64,000 nt of DNA from CALODL01 sp942492115 (GTDB lineage Bacteria > Planctomycetota > Phycisphaerae > UBA1845 > CAIVHJ01). The stretch is taken from positions 248,001 to 312,000 of the forward strand of contig CALODL010000015.1 of NCBI GenBank assembly GCA_942492115.1, in the 5' to 3' direction. Below are positions 43,740-52,474 of the stretch, one piece after another. How positions within the stretch are numbered: position 1 is the first letter of the stretch; the number at the start of each line of letters is the position of its first letter. The position numbers and the translations under genes are program-made. Under the pieces are notes generated by a model. That model did not search any database. It saw only the letters and a program-made list of their open reading frames with translations, and was not told the origin of the DNA.

Positions 43740-45236
43740 GTGTCAGCGTTGTCTGGAGCATCATTTCTGTCGGCGATTTCGCCACCACAGACTGCAGGTG
43801 GTCCTGCGCCATCCACCGGTCCCGCGAGCAGCCTGACCTCCGCCCTGAACACCACACTCGGCCAGCAGTTCAGGCCGGTACCCGCGCCGCAGCAGATCTT
43901 CAGCCAAAAACAGGCCGATGCGCTCAATGCGGCCATCGGTTCCGCGGTCGAGGCACTCAACGCCGGCAACTTTGCATCTGCTGCCGAACACGCTCAGACC
44001 CTGCTCCGCCAGGACTCGGCCAACCCCATCGCCTACCACCTCATGGGCCGCATTGCTTCTGAAAAAGGCGATCTGGACCTCGCGATCGATCATTTTGAAC
44101 GGGCAGCGTCCCTCGCTCCAGACAATGACCGGTTCGCCAACGACGCGTTCAATGCCCGACAGTTGCGCAGCGGAGAACAGCACGCGCTGGCCACGGGCGC
44201 AGCTCTCGTCCGCCGGCCCGACCAGGCCGAGGACGGTCTGCGGCTCCTGTACGAATTAGGACGTCGCTCGGAGCGCAACGGTGAAATCTTCCTCCACATC
44301 GCCAAGGGCCTGGAAACGCTCGAGCTGCCAACCAGCCAGCTCAAGACCTTTGAGGCGGTTCTCGAAGAGGGCACGCGCGACGACCTCACGGTGCTCGAAG
44401 GAGAGTTGAAACGGTTCATCGCCGATCACGTGCCAGTGGGCTTGGCCCACTCCATCCTCGGACGAACCCAATTCCGGCTGGGCAAGATTCAGGACGCCAT
44501 CCAGTCTCTCGAACAGGCACGTGCGATCGCCCCGGAAACCCAGCGCTACACCACCGAGCTGGCCGAGGTTCATGCCTCGGCAGGCAGCGGAGCGCTGGCC
44601 CGAGGTGATCTGTCGACCGCGCGGCACCGCTTCACTCTGGCCCACGAACTGGATCTCACCAATGCTGAGTTCACCGTGGGCCTGGCCGCGGTCCACGTCA
44701 GTGTCGCCAAACGAAGCCTCGACAACAGCCTGGAGAACAACGCGCGCATCAACCTCAACCGTGCTGCGACGATCCTGCGTGATGACTCCGGACTCGATAC
44801 CGAAATGGGCCAGGCGTACTACCGCCTCGGCAAACGATCACTGGCGGAAGGCCACACGACCGTGGCGCTGGACGATTTGCAGAAAGCCTACGATCGCAGT
44901 CCTGACCTCGTCGGGCTTGGTCGAGTCCTGGCCGACACACACCGCACCGCGGCCGATCTCGTCATCAGTGAGGACGAGGACGGCGATCTGAACACCGAGC
45001 AGTACGCCAGAATCGTCGAGCACCATCGCAAAGCGTTTGACATCTCTCCACTCAGAAGCAGCTTCCGTACGGACCTGGCCGCTGCCCTGAACGACTATGG
45101 CTTAAAACTGCTGAACGACAACCACGACTACGACAATGCCCTCGCCGCGTTCAAGGAAGCCAGCGAATTGGACTCGGGCAACCCCGCCTATCTGGCGAAC
45201 TGGCAGGACGCGCATGCTCAGAAAGAAGCCGCGTAA
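43740..45236 (+). CDS. Large TPR-repeat protein
   Basis: 498 residues from a GTG start with GGAG about 10 bases upstream. After ~50 Pro/Ala/Ser-rich residues, TPR-like helical pairs fill the protein (AVEALNAGNFASAAEHAQTL, AYHLMGRIASEKGDLDLAID, HFERAASLAPDN, AHSILGRTQFRLGKIQDAIQ, YYRLGKRSLAEGHTTVALDD, AALNDYGLKLLNDNHDYDNA). There is no signal peptide or membrane helix, so it is probably a cytoplasmic scaffold; the partner is unknown. It is divergent from ppdK across ~260 bases. It ends in a hairpin region shared with the convergent gene. Confidence 0.85.
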   Translation: MSALSGASFLSAISPPQTAGGPAPSTGPASSLTSALNTTLGQQFRPVPAPQQIFSQKQADALNAAIGSAVEALNAGNFASAAEHAQTLLRQDSANPIAYHLMGRIASEKGDLDLAIDHFERAASLAPDNDRFANDAFNARQLRSGEQHALATGAALVRRPDQAEDGLRLLYELGRRSERNGEIFLHIAKGLETLELPTSQLKTFEAVLEEGTRDDLTVLEGELKRFIADHVPVGLAHSILGRTQFRLGKIQDAIQSLEQARAIAPETQRYTTELAEVHASAGSGALARGDLSTARHRFTLAHELDLTNAEFTVGLAAVHVSVAKRSLDNSLENNARINLNRAATILRDDSGLDTEMGQAYYRLGKRSLAEGHTTVALDDLQKAYDRSPDLVGLGRVLADTHRTAADLVISEDEDGDLNTEQYARIVEHHRKAFDISPLRSSFRTDLAAALNDYGLKLLNDNHDYDNALAAFKEASELDSGNPAYLANWQDAHAQKEAA

Positions 45237-45244
45237 CGAGCGAA

Positions 45245-45264
45245 CCGTGGTCCTGGCACCACGG
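45245..45264. terminator. Short hairpin between convergent genes
   Basis: CCGTGGT / ACCACGG seven-pair stem with a six-base loop, 8 bases after the TPR stop; no T-run. Weak support. Confidence 0.3.
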
Positions 45265-45328
45265 GAAGCCTCTTGCTGCGAGCATTCGCTATCCTGACGT
45301 CAGACAGGCGAACTGACGGCGAGCGACG

Positions 45329-46048
45329 CTACGGCCACTCTTGATTCACTTCGTGTAGAAACTGGGTCAATTCCACGAAAGACATGTGCTCGGGCGGTTT
45401 GACATGAGTCATTGAGAAGAACGCGTCCTCGGCCTGCAACACGATATCGGTATCGCCGGCGGCCGCCTCCCATTGACTCGGCTCGTCGTAGAGTTGGAGG
45501 AAGTAGCCATCCTCACGACGCTCGAGCTGGGCGCGAAGAAATGAGCTGATCCGCTCGATATCGAACGGATGCTCCTCGAGGTATTCGAGCGAAAAATAGT
45601 TCAGCCAATACAGACCGGGGATACGGTTCTGGGCATCCTGACCGACCATCATGCGGTGAGCATCGCGTTCGAACAGGTTACGGTGCTCGAGTTCGGCGGC
45701 TGCACAACTGAATGCGTAAGCCGGCGTGTAAGGCAGCAGGGCCTCGAACACGTCCCGCGCCCGGGCCAACAACGGTCGTTCAGCCTCTGGTGATTCTTCG
45801 TTGACGACGAATTGCAGCCGCGCCAGGCCCTGATCCTTGCGGCCAAACGACACCCAGAAGTCCTCGCCCTGGATCAAACCGAATTTCTTCTGGCTGCAAT
45901 ATTCACGGAACAGGGCCGTATCGCTGACCGCCCCCTGGTCGCCATGGTCGAGACCGAACGCCTTGAGCTCGAGGCCTTCCGGAAGCGGCACACCGTCGTC
46001 CAACCACTGCGCCAGGCAGTCTTGAGGAAAATGAAATTCGAGACTCAT
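45329..46048 (-). CDS. Cytoplasmic protein of unknown function
   Basis: 239 residues. The start at 46048 (MSLEFHFPQDCLAQWLDDGV) is fixed by AGGAGGG 6 bases upstream; the longer open frame is not used. The protein is acidic and rich in aromatic residues (LYWLNYFSLEYLEEHPFDIE, DAFFSMTHVKPPEHMSFVEL), with no signal peptide, membrane helix or known motif. The N-terminal half reads as mixed alpha/beta and the C-terminal half as mainly helical. Its general look, a soluble acidic protein of ~240 residues, recalls immunity-type proteins, but no toxin gene is adjacent, so no function is proposed. It is convergent with the TPR gene and divergent from the UbiB-like gene. Confidence 0.65.
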   Translation of the reverse strand: MSLEFHFPQDCLAQWLDDGVPLPEGLELKAFGLDHGDQGAVSDTALFREYCSQKKFGLIQGEDFWVSFGRKDQGLARLQFVVNEESPEAERPLLARARDVFEALLPYTPAYAFSCAAAELEHRNLFERDAHRMMVGQDAQNRIPGLYWLNYFSLEYLEEHPFDIERISSFLRAQLERREDGYFLQLYDEPSQWEAAAGDTDIVLQAEDAFFSMTHVKPPEHMSFVELTQFLHEVNQEWP

Positions 46049-46245
46049 GGCCGCCCTCCTTCGTCGCGTGATCGATTGGTCAGCGCTGACCTGCGGGTCC
46101 GCGGGTGCGGCCCCTGTAGTCATGTCATCGGTATGATTAGGGCGCGAATAAAGGTCCGGTAAACAGGTATGGCGACGTAGATCAGACTGGTTGGCCGACG
46201 GTAGCACCGCTGGCCAGTCAGGATCATTTAGGGCAGAATGACAAC

Positions 46246-47697
46246 ATGAACGCCTGGGCAGCATTCCTCGACACGCTCGATCTCGCGCCGCTGGTCCCAC
46301 CGGAGTATGACGCGTTCAGACCGTTGATCTGCGAAGGGCTGCTCTTCTTTCTTGACGGTCTCCCTGCAACTCGGCGTCACGAGATCATGACTTCACAAGG
46401 CGAACTCGGACCGGGTGCATCAATCATCGAGCGGGTCGTGACGCTCATGCACAGCTGCCCAGCATTGCACAAACTCGGGCAGGTGCTGGCCCGTGATCGC
46501 CGGCTCTCAGTCGATTTGCGCCGCGCTCTCCAGGAACTCGAGTCCCTGTGCCCGCGCACTCCGATGCACGGTGTTCATGCAACCATCGCGAGTGAGCTGG
46601 GCACAACGGCCCGCACGCTGGACATTGCGGCCGAGGCGCTGGCCGAGGCCAGCGTGGCCGTTGTCGTACCGTTTAGGACCCCTGAGCATGACGGCGTACT
46701 CAAAGTACTCAAACCGGGTATCGAACAGCGCCTCAACGAGGAGCTGGCCGTCTTTCCCGAGCTCGGACGCTTTCTCCAGGACCGCACCGCGGAAGAGGGC
46801 CTCGACGAAGTCGGTTATTCCGCGACATTGAAACGCGTGGCCGATCTGCTCGACCGGGAGATCGACCTCGAACACGAGCAGCGCCACCTGGACATCGCCG
46901 CGCGACAATATGCCGGCAACAAAGCAGTACACATCCCGACCCTGCTGCCTTTCGGTACGCCGCGCATCACGGCCATGGAGCGTCTGTACGGAACCAAGAT
47001 TACTGCAGCCCCACTGGACGATCGGCGCTTGGCGCACTTGACTGTAGACGCCCTGTTGTCACAACCCATGTGGCCTCAGACGCACACCAGTCTGTTTCAT
47101 GCGGACCCGCACGCAGGCAATCTGATGCTCTGCACGGATGGTCGTTTGGGCATACTCGACTGGAGCATGGCCGGCACACTTGGTCGTGCCGACCGCGAAG
47201 CGCTGACGCGCGTCATCATAAGTGCTGCCATGCTCGACGCCGAACAGGTCATCCGTGAAATAGAGACGCTCGCCGAAGTGATCGACTCGCCGGCGACGCT
47301 GCGCAGTACCGTTGCACAAGCGCTGCGAACGGTGCACCTGGGCGACGGCCTGGGGGTTGGGTGGATGGTCGACCTGCTCGACCGGGTGGTTCTCAGCGGC
47401 AGCGCGCAGTTCCCTGCCGATCTGATGCTGTTTCGCAAGTCAATTCTGACGCTCGAAGGTGTCATCCAGGATATCGCTGAGGGATGCACGATCGACAGGC
47501 TACTGACACATGGCGCATTCCAGGCCTTCTGGCGCGATGCCTGGCAACGTCCCTTTATGCTGCCCACCTCGCGGGCCTACGGCATTCCACTGTCCAACGT
47601 CGACCTGGCCACACTGTGCGCGGCCGGCCCAGCGACGATGATGCGCTTGTGGACCGCGTGGCTGGGCGAATGGGCCCCGAATACCCACCCCGATTGA
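46246..47697 (+). CDS. Divergent ABC1/UbiB-family kinase-like protein
   Basis: 483 residues. The UbiB fold is shown by the family-specific KxGQ (LHKLGQVLARDRRLSVDLRR, near residue 75), the phosphate-binding Lys strand VLKVLKPGIEQRL (near 155), the catalytic segment SLFHADPHAGNLMLC (near 285), and the metal Asp in LGILDWSMAGTL. The Ala-rich loop (normally AAASIGQV) is EASVAVVV here, and LDFG is LDWS. UbiB/AarF proteins are ATP-binding atypical kinases linked to isoprenoid quinone metabolism. No C-terminal membrane hairpin is obvious. No other quinone gene is nearby. The kinase-like fold is likely; the substrate is unknown. Confidence 0.8.
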   Translation: MNAWAAFLDTLDLAPLVPPEYDAFRPLICEGLLFFLDGLPATRRHEIMTSQGELGPGASIIERVVTLMHSCPALHKLGQVLARDRRLSVDLRRALQELESLCPRTPMHGVHATIASELGTTARTLDIAAEALAEASVAVVVPFRTPEHDGVLKVLKPGIEQRLNEELAVFPELGRFLQDRTAEEGLDEVGYSATLKRVADLLDREIDLEHEQRHLDIAARQYAGNKAVHIPTLLPFGTPRITAMERLYGTKITAAPLDDRRLAHLTVDALLSQPMWPQTHTSLFHADPHAGNLMLCTDGRLGILDWSMAGTLGRADREALTRVIISAAMLDAEQVIREIETLAEVIDSPATLRSTVAQALRTVHLGDGLGVGWMVDLLDRVVLSGSAQFPADLMLFRKSILTLEGVIQDIAEGCTIDRLLTHGAFQAFWRDAWQRPFMLPTSRAYGIPLSNVDLATLCAAGPATMMRLWTAWLGEWAPNTHPD

Positions 47698-47713
47698 AGT
47701 TGCCGCAACAATC

Positions 47714-49387
47714 CTACTCTGTGAGTGGACGACGGCCCAACACGCCGTCCCACTTGCGAATCAACCACCACACACGCAGTTGTTCGACCTGTTCGAGGCA
47801 TTCTTCCGGCGAATGCCACCATGACACGGTCGGCGCTGAAGGCAGATAGTGGGCTACGATCTCACCCGCGCGGTCGTTACGCAATAACCTGACCCGACCC
47901 ACCGCATCGTAAGCCGGCGACATGATCACCTCGAGTGGCCACGGGTCACCTGCGTGCATTCGGGCGATGAAGAGTGCGCCGCGGGGAAAGTTCTCATTGA
48001 GCTCAAAGATGCCGATGTCTTCACGTGCCGCGCCCCCGGCAACCAATGCACAGATGTAGTACCCGCGCGGCAACCACTCGGTTTCGGCAAGCGGGTTGTC
48101 CCGCTCCAGGGACAACCGGCGTTCGAGCAACGCCGGCAACGGCAACCCGTCGACCGTGCACTCGGGAGCAATCAGCATCAACGCCAACGCCGCTGCTCCG
48201 CGAGCGCGGCCATCAAGGTTGAACAACTCGAGCACGAGCGATTCGCGCACGGCATCGGCGGGCAGGTCCGCGAGCGCCAGAATGGCCAGGTCGCGGGCAA
48301 CGTGGTCGTCCTGGGCGAACAGGTGGATCACGGCGGCACTGCCGGCAGGCACGTCCAGACGTGTCGCTGCCCGAGCCGCCACCACTCGGAACACCGGTTG
48401 ATCGGTAAACCGCTCGGCAGCGTCGAGCATGACTTGAAGAAACGCTTCATCGCCCAACGCCGCCAGCCCCTCGAGCGCTGCGCCAACCTGCGGGTATGCC
48501 CCGACACGGAGTCCTTCTTCGACGATATCACGCAAAGCCAGAACCACTGCGGTGTGATCATTCGACGCCAGCCGGCGGGCGGCGATGATCGCTGAGAGCC
48601 GTGCCGGTCCGGAAGTCGATTTGAGTTCGGCCAGCACGTCTTCGTCGGCAGGCTGTGCTGGCAACGCCTGCGGGTCGAGAACCGCCAGGCAACGTCCGGC
48701 CATGACCCGCACCGTCTCGTCAGGGTCAGCGCGAGCTGCTGTCATGAGTGCAGGCTCACGCAGACATACCGCTGCTGCCAGCACTGCAGCCCGACGCACA
48801 TCAGGAGAATCGTGATCGAGGCCCGACAGAATGGCCCCGCGCACACACGGCGCCGCCGGTGGCCCCAGTTCGACCAGCGCCGCCGTCGCCGCTGCACGGT
48901 CTGTGCCTCGTGCAGCCGTGATCCGCGCCACCGCCAGGCGACATTGCAGTGCGCTGGGAATGTCCTGTGGATTCCAAGCGTTGGCCGCGCGCAGGGCGTC
49001 GGCAAGGATGATGAACAACGAATCGTCTGCTGCACTGGCCGCAGCCGTGATCCGCTCACGCAGTGCTACATCGCTCTTGACCGCCCACACGATCATACGA
49101 ACTGCAGGTGCACGCGTCTGCGGGGCGATGGCCAACTCAAGCAGCGCCGCCACGACCTGCTGGTGCAGTTCAGGGTTCTCACGCGCATGGGGCAGGAGTT
49201 GATTGAGTGCCCGCAATCGTACAACCGGATCCGCATGGCGCAAGCCGCGCAGCAGCAGGGTCCGCTGAACGAACGGCCAGCTCAGGTAGGCAGTCAATCC
49301 AGCCAGCAATGCGACCAGCAGTGCGATCACGACGCGTCGCTGAAACTTCAGTGCAAAGGCCGTAGGCTTGTATTGTGGTGTTTGCAC
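47714..49387 (-). CDS. Membrane-anchored HEAT-repeat protein
   Basis: 557 residues from a GTG start. One N-terminal membrane helix (VVIALLVALLAGLTAYLSWP) is followed by HEAT-like helical repeats (LRHADPVVRLRALNQLLPHA, DHDSPDVRRAAVLAAAVCLR, ADPDETVRVMAGRCLAVLDP, FAQDDHVARDLAILALADLP) up to ~residue 420, facing the periplasm. The last ~130 residues are a distinct region with Trp/Tyr-rich segments (EWLPRGYYICALVAGG, PTVSWWHSPEECLEQ). The role is probably a scaffold at the envelope. It ends only 16 bases from the convergent UbiB-like gene and starts 77 bases from the divergent GT2 gene. Confidence 0.8.
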   Translation of the reverse strand: MQTPQYKPTAFALKFQRRVVIALLVALLAGLTAYLSWPFVQRTLLLRGLRHADPVVRLRALNQLLPHARENPELHQQVVAALLELAIAPQTRAPAVRMIVWAVKSDVALRERITAAASAADDSLFIILADALRAANAWNPQDIPSALQCRLAVARITAARGTDRAAATAALVELGPPAAPCVRGAILSGLDHDSPDVRRAAVLAAAVCLREPALMTAARADPDETVRVMAGRCLAVLDPQALPAQPADEDVLAELKSTSGPARLSAIIAARRLASNDHTAVVLALRDIVEEGLRVGAYPQVGAALEGLAALGDEAFLQVMLDAAERFTDQPVFRVVAARAATRLDVPAGSAAVIHLFAQDDHVARDLAILALADLPADAVRESLVLELFNLDGRARGAAALALMLIAPECTVDGLPLPALLERRLSLERDNPLAETEWLPRGYYICALVAGGAAREDIGIFELNENFPRGALFIARMHAGDPWPLEVIMSPAYDAVGRVRLLRNDRAGEIVAHYLPSAPTVSWWHSPEECLEQVEQLRVWWLIRKWDGVLGRRPLTE

Positions 49388-49464
49388 GATCCCATGCTAC
49401 AGAACTCGGGGCCACGGACAACTCTGGAGTTGTGCTGATCGTCCGATAGCGGCACAATGCGGCC

Positions 49465-50691
49465 ATGTCGGCGCGTGAAGTCGAGGTCAGTTTCGTACTG
49501 GCGACCTGTGATCGCCGTGAGATTCTACGCACCACGCTGGCGCACCTTGCCGAATGCGGGCTCGAGAACGATGACTACGAGGTCTGGGTCGTCGACAACG
49601 GTTCGCGTGACGGAACCGTGGATGATCTGCAGAATGCGCCCGACCCTATCCATGCGATCCTGTTACCCGATAACCATGGCGCTTGCGCCAAAGATCACGC
49701 CCTCCCGTTCGTCGCCGGCCGGTTCGTGGTGTTCCTCGATGATGATTCCTGGCCCATCGCGGGCTCGATCCAGCGCATGCTCGCACACTTTGACGCTCGA
49801 CCTCGGCTTGCAGCTGCCGGATTCGAAGTCCTGTTGCCTGACGGCACGCGCGAGTGCGCCGCCCTTCCGGACGTGTTCGTCGGGTGCGGGGTCGGTTTGC
49901 GAACCGCGGCATTGCGCGACGCCGGCGGGCTCGACCGTACCTTGTTCATGATTGCCGAAGAATACGACTTGACCTTCAAGCTGGTACGCCGCGGCTACGA
50001 GGTCGAGGTCTTCGACGACCTGCAGGTCAGGCACCTCAAGGCACCGATGACGCGTAATCCCCGCCAGCGCGCCTTCTATGATATGCGCAACAACATGCTG
50101 CTCGGTTGGACCTATCTACCGGCGCCGTGGCATACTGAGTATCTTCGTGATTGGACCCAGCGCTACACCTGGATCGGCCAGGGCTGTGACGCCGAGCGCA
50201 TGACGCGCGCTGCATGGCGGACCGGGCGCTCCGCCGGCCGGTACCGCAGGCGGTCCCGTCCGTATTCGAGACTGAGCTGCGCGCAGTTCCGTCACCTGTT
50301 CCGCTGGGACGTCATCGACGACGCCATGGCCGACCTGCATGCCCGTGGCGCACGCCGGATCGCCTTCGCGGGTCTCGGCAAGAACATTTATGCCTACTAC
50401 CGCGCGGCTGTGACCCACGATCTGGCCATCGTTGCGGTAGCTGATGACGGCTTCGTCGCCCCGGGGCGGACCTATCGGGAAGTGCCCCTGATCGCAAGCT
50501 CGACTGCCCTGGACCTCGATGTCGATGCCATGGTCATCAGTAACTCCTCCGTGGTTCACGCGGAACGCACGGCGGCCCTCTACCGCGATGTCGCCGCCTG
50601 CGAAGTCGCGCTGTGGCCCCTGGGGCCCCGTACGAGGGTCTGCACCCCGCGACCCTGTGCGATGCAACATTCCGGCCTCGCTGGCATATAA
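49465..50691 (+). CDS. GT2-family glycosyltransferase with Rossmann-like C-terminus
   Basis: 408 residues, cytoplasmic, no membrane helix. The GT-A fold is marked by VSFVLATCDRREILRTTLAH, EVWVVDNGSRDGT for UDP-sugar binding, and the DxD-like GRFVVFLDDDSWPI; an ED-type acid lies in LFMIAEEYDLTFKLVRRGYE. From about residue 290 a second domain begins with RRIAFAGLGKNIYAYYRAAV, VAVADDGFVAPG, and MVISNSSVVHAERTAAL, which looks like a small Rossmann nucleotide-binding domain, perhaps sensing a nucleotide sugar. It transfers a sugar to an unknown acceptor, possibly surface glycan. The gene stands between the HEAT gene (divergent) and the periplasmic-protein gene (36 bases downstream). Confidence 0.87.
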   Translation: MSAREVEVSFVLATCDRREILRTTLAHLAECGLENDDYEVWVVDNGSRDGTVDDLQNAPDPIHAILLPDNHGACAKDHALPFVAGRFVVFLDDDSWPIAGSIQRMLAHFDARPRLAAAGFEVLLPDGTRECAALPDVFVGCGVGLRTAALRDAGGLDRTLFMIAEEYDLTFKLVRRGYEVEVFDDLQVRHLKAPMTRNPRQRAFYDMRNNMLLGWTYLPAPWHTEYLRDWTQRYTWIGQGCDAERMTRAAWRTGRSAGRYRRRSRPYSRLSCAQFRHLFRWDVIDDAMADLHARGARRIAFAGLGKNIYAYYRAAVTHDLAIVAVADDGFVAPGRTYREVPLIASSTALDLDVDAMVISNSSVVHAERTAALYRDVAACEVALWPLGPRTRVCTPRPCAMQHSGLAGI

Positions 50692-50727
50692 TGGCAGGGA
50701 GATTCTGAATTCGATTTGGAGTGCACC

Positions 50728-51711
50728 ATGACCCCGTCCATCCGAGCGTGTTTGGCCATCGCCATGTGCGTCTGTCCTGTGCTCGCGCTGGCCCAGTCCA
50801 CCGCCCGAACCGAGGCGCCGCCGCGTGAGATCGACGCGGGCTACACGGTCAGTGAAGCGCTGCTCAAGACCATCATGAAGCGCTACGCCTATGAACTGTC
50901 GGATAACATCGAGCTCGATGCCGCACAGGAGGACGCTGTCCTCGAGAAACTCACCGCCCGTTGGGTCCCATTCCTCCGGGCCAACCAGGATCAAATCGCG
51001 CCGCTCGTCGATCGCTACCTTCAGGCCATGGTCGATCCCGACCCACCTTCTCCAGAGGACGTCAAGCAATGGTCAGAGGCCGCCCTCGAGCTCAATGATG
51101 CACTGCTCGAGCAACTCGATGCCAGCGATAAGGAGCTCAGCGAACTCATGCGCCCCGAACAATTGGGACGCTTCCGCGCCGAATCGGCCAAGATGCGTCT
51201 CGGTATGGGCATGTTCAATGGCCAGCTCCGGCAGTGGTCTGCCGGCAATTACGACACCGCAATGTGGGATCGACAACGCGACCGGCGACAGGCCAAACGC
51301 GAGCGTCATCGCAAGCAATGGGAACAGAAGGCGGCCCAAACCCCTGAACTCAAGCCGTTCAATCCCACCGCGTGGGAATCCTACGTGATCGATTTCGTGG
51401 CGCGATTCGAACTCGACAGCGCTCAGACCATATCGGCCAATGCCATTCTGGAAGATGTCCAGGGACGGGCCCATGACTACATTCGCCAACGGACCCGGGA
51501 ACTCGAACGTGTGCGTGGCGAAATCGTCGCCGCCCAGAAACCCGCGGAACGCCAGCAGCTGATCGAGAAGCAGCAGGTCCTCCTCGGACCGCTCGAGAAA
51601 CTGTTCGATGAACTCAACGAACGCCTCGCGCGCATCCCCACTGACGAACAGTGGCGTCAGGCGGAGGACACGCAGGACAGTGCCCAGACCCAACCCACAA
51701 AAGACGGTTGA
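50728..51711 (+). CDS. Exported helical protein of unknown function
   Basis: 327 residues. The ATG at 50728 has GGAG at 50718-50721 and gives a signal peptide (MTPSIRACLAIAMCVCPVLA|LAQ). The mature protein is long, charged and almost wholly helical (LEKLTARWVPFLRANQDQIA, RRQAKRERHRKQWEQKAAQT, YIRQRTRELERVRGEIVAAQ), with coiled-coil potential at ~230-300, and no catalytic motif. Its layout resembles periplasmic Spy/CpxP-like or heavy-metal-sensor helical proteins only in a general way. The stop overlaps the next start (TTGA), so it is coupled to endonuclease V, an odd partner for an exported protein. The function is unknown. Confidence 0.75.
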   Translation: MTPSIRACLAIAMCVCPVLALAQSTARTEAPPREIDAGYTVSEALLKTIMKRYAYELSDNIELDAAQEDAVLEKLTARWVPFLRANQDQIAPLVDRYLQAMVDPDPPSPEDVKQWSEAALELNDALLEQLDASDKELSELMRPEQLGRFRAESAKMRLGMGMFNGQLRQWSAGNYDTAMWDRQRDRRQAKRERHRKQWEQKAAQTPELKPFNPTAWESYVIDFVARFELDSAQTISANAILEDVQGRAHDYIRQRTRELERVRGEIVAAQKPAERQQLIEKQQVLLGPLEKLFDELNERLARIPTDEQWRQAEDTQDSAQTQPTKDG

Positions 51712-52409
51712 GTATCACGATCGAAAACCTGCACAACTGGGATCTCACCCCAAGCGCTGCCGTCGACCTTCAACGGCAACTGCGCGACCGCATCAAGATC
51801 CCATCTACGTCCGCACCACCTCGAATCAAGACCATCGCGGGGCTTGATTGCGCTTTCGATCGCCGGGGCAACCACGGCTACGCCGGAATCGTCGTGTACG
51901 GCTACCCCGACATGAACGAACTGCACAGGGTCGGTCGGCGTAGCACATTGACCTTCCCATACGTGCCGGGATTATTGAGTTTCCGCGAAGTCCCACTGCT
52001 GCTCGCCGCTCTCGAGAAACTCGAAACGCTACCCGATGCCTTCATGGTCGACGGCCACGGCCTGGCACACCCACGACGATTCGGGCTCGCCTGCCACTTT
52101 GGCCTGATCGTCGATCGCCCGACCATTGGCTGTGCCAAGTCGCGACTGGTCGGGGATCACGCCCAGCCCGGACACCGTCCCGGCAGCCACGTCCCGCTGA
52201 TCCATCACGACGAGATCGTCGGCCGCGTGCTGCGGACCAAGCGGGGCTGTAAACCTGTGTACATTTCGGTCGGACATCGCATCGACCTCGACGCGGCCTT
52301 GGACATCGTGAAGAATTGCGTCGGCAAGTACCGGATCCCACAGCCCACGCGCGGTGCGGACATGTTCGTGGCCAAACTCAAGAAGCAACTCATGACCGAC
52401 GGCGACTGA
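51708..52409 (+). CDS. nfi: Endonuclease V (deoxyinosine 3'-endonuclease)
   Basis: 233 residues. A TTG at 51708 overlapping the previous stop (TTGA) is the best start: it gives (M)SITIENLHNWDLTPSAAVDL, the usual N-terminal helix, and no ATG is available before the catalytic core. Active-site elements are all present: IAGLDCAFDRRG (first Asp), SFREVPLLLAALEKL (Glu), PDAFMVDGHGLAHPRRFGLA (second Asp and DNA-contact residues), GCAKSRLVG (Lys), and VGHRIDLDAALDIV (His/Asp). The enzyme nicks DNA one base 3' of hypoxanthine, starting repair of deaminated adenine, with Mg2+ in the cytoplasm. It is followed 65 bases later by prfB. Confidence 0.93.
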   Translation: MSITIENLHNWDLTPSAAVDLQRQLRDRIKIPSTSAPPRIKTIAGLDCAFDRRGNHGYAGIVVYGYPDMNELHRVGRRSTLTFPYVPGLLSFREVPLLLAALEKLETLPDAFMVDGHGLAHPRRFGLACHFGLIVDRPTIGCAKSRLVGDHAQPGHRPGSHVPLIHHDEIVGRVLRTKRGCKPVYISVGHRIDLDAALDIVKNCVGKYRIPQPTRGADMFVAKLKKQLMTDGD

Positions 52410-52474
52410 CAAAACAAGCGCCCGACCGGTTTTGCCCTTGCTTCGCTGGAAGGGATGGGCTACATAAACCTGTC

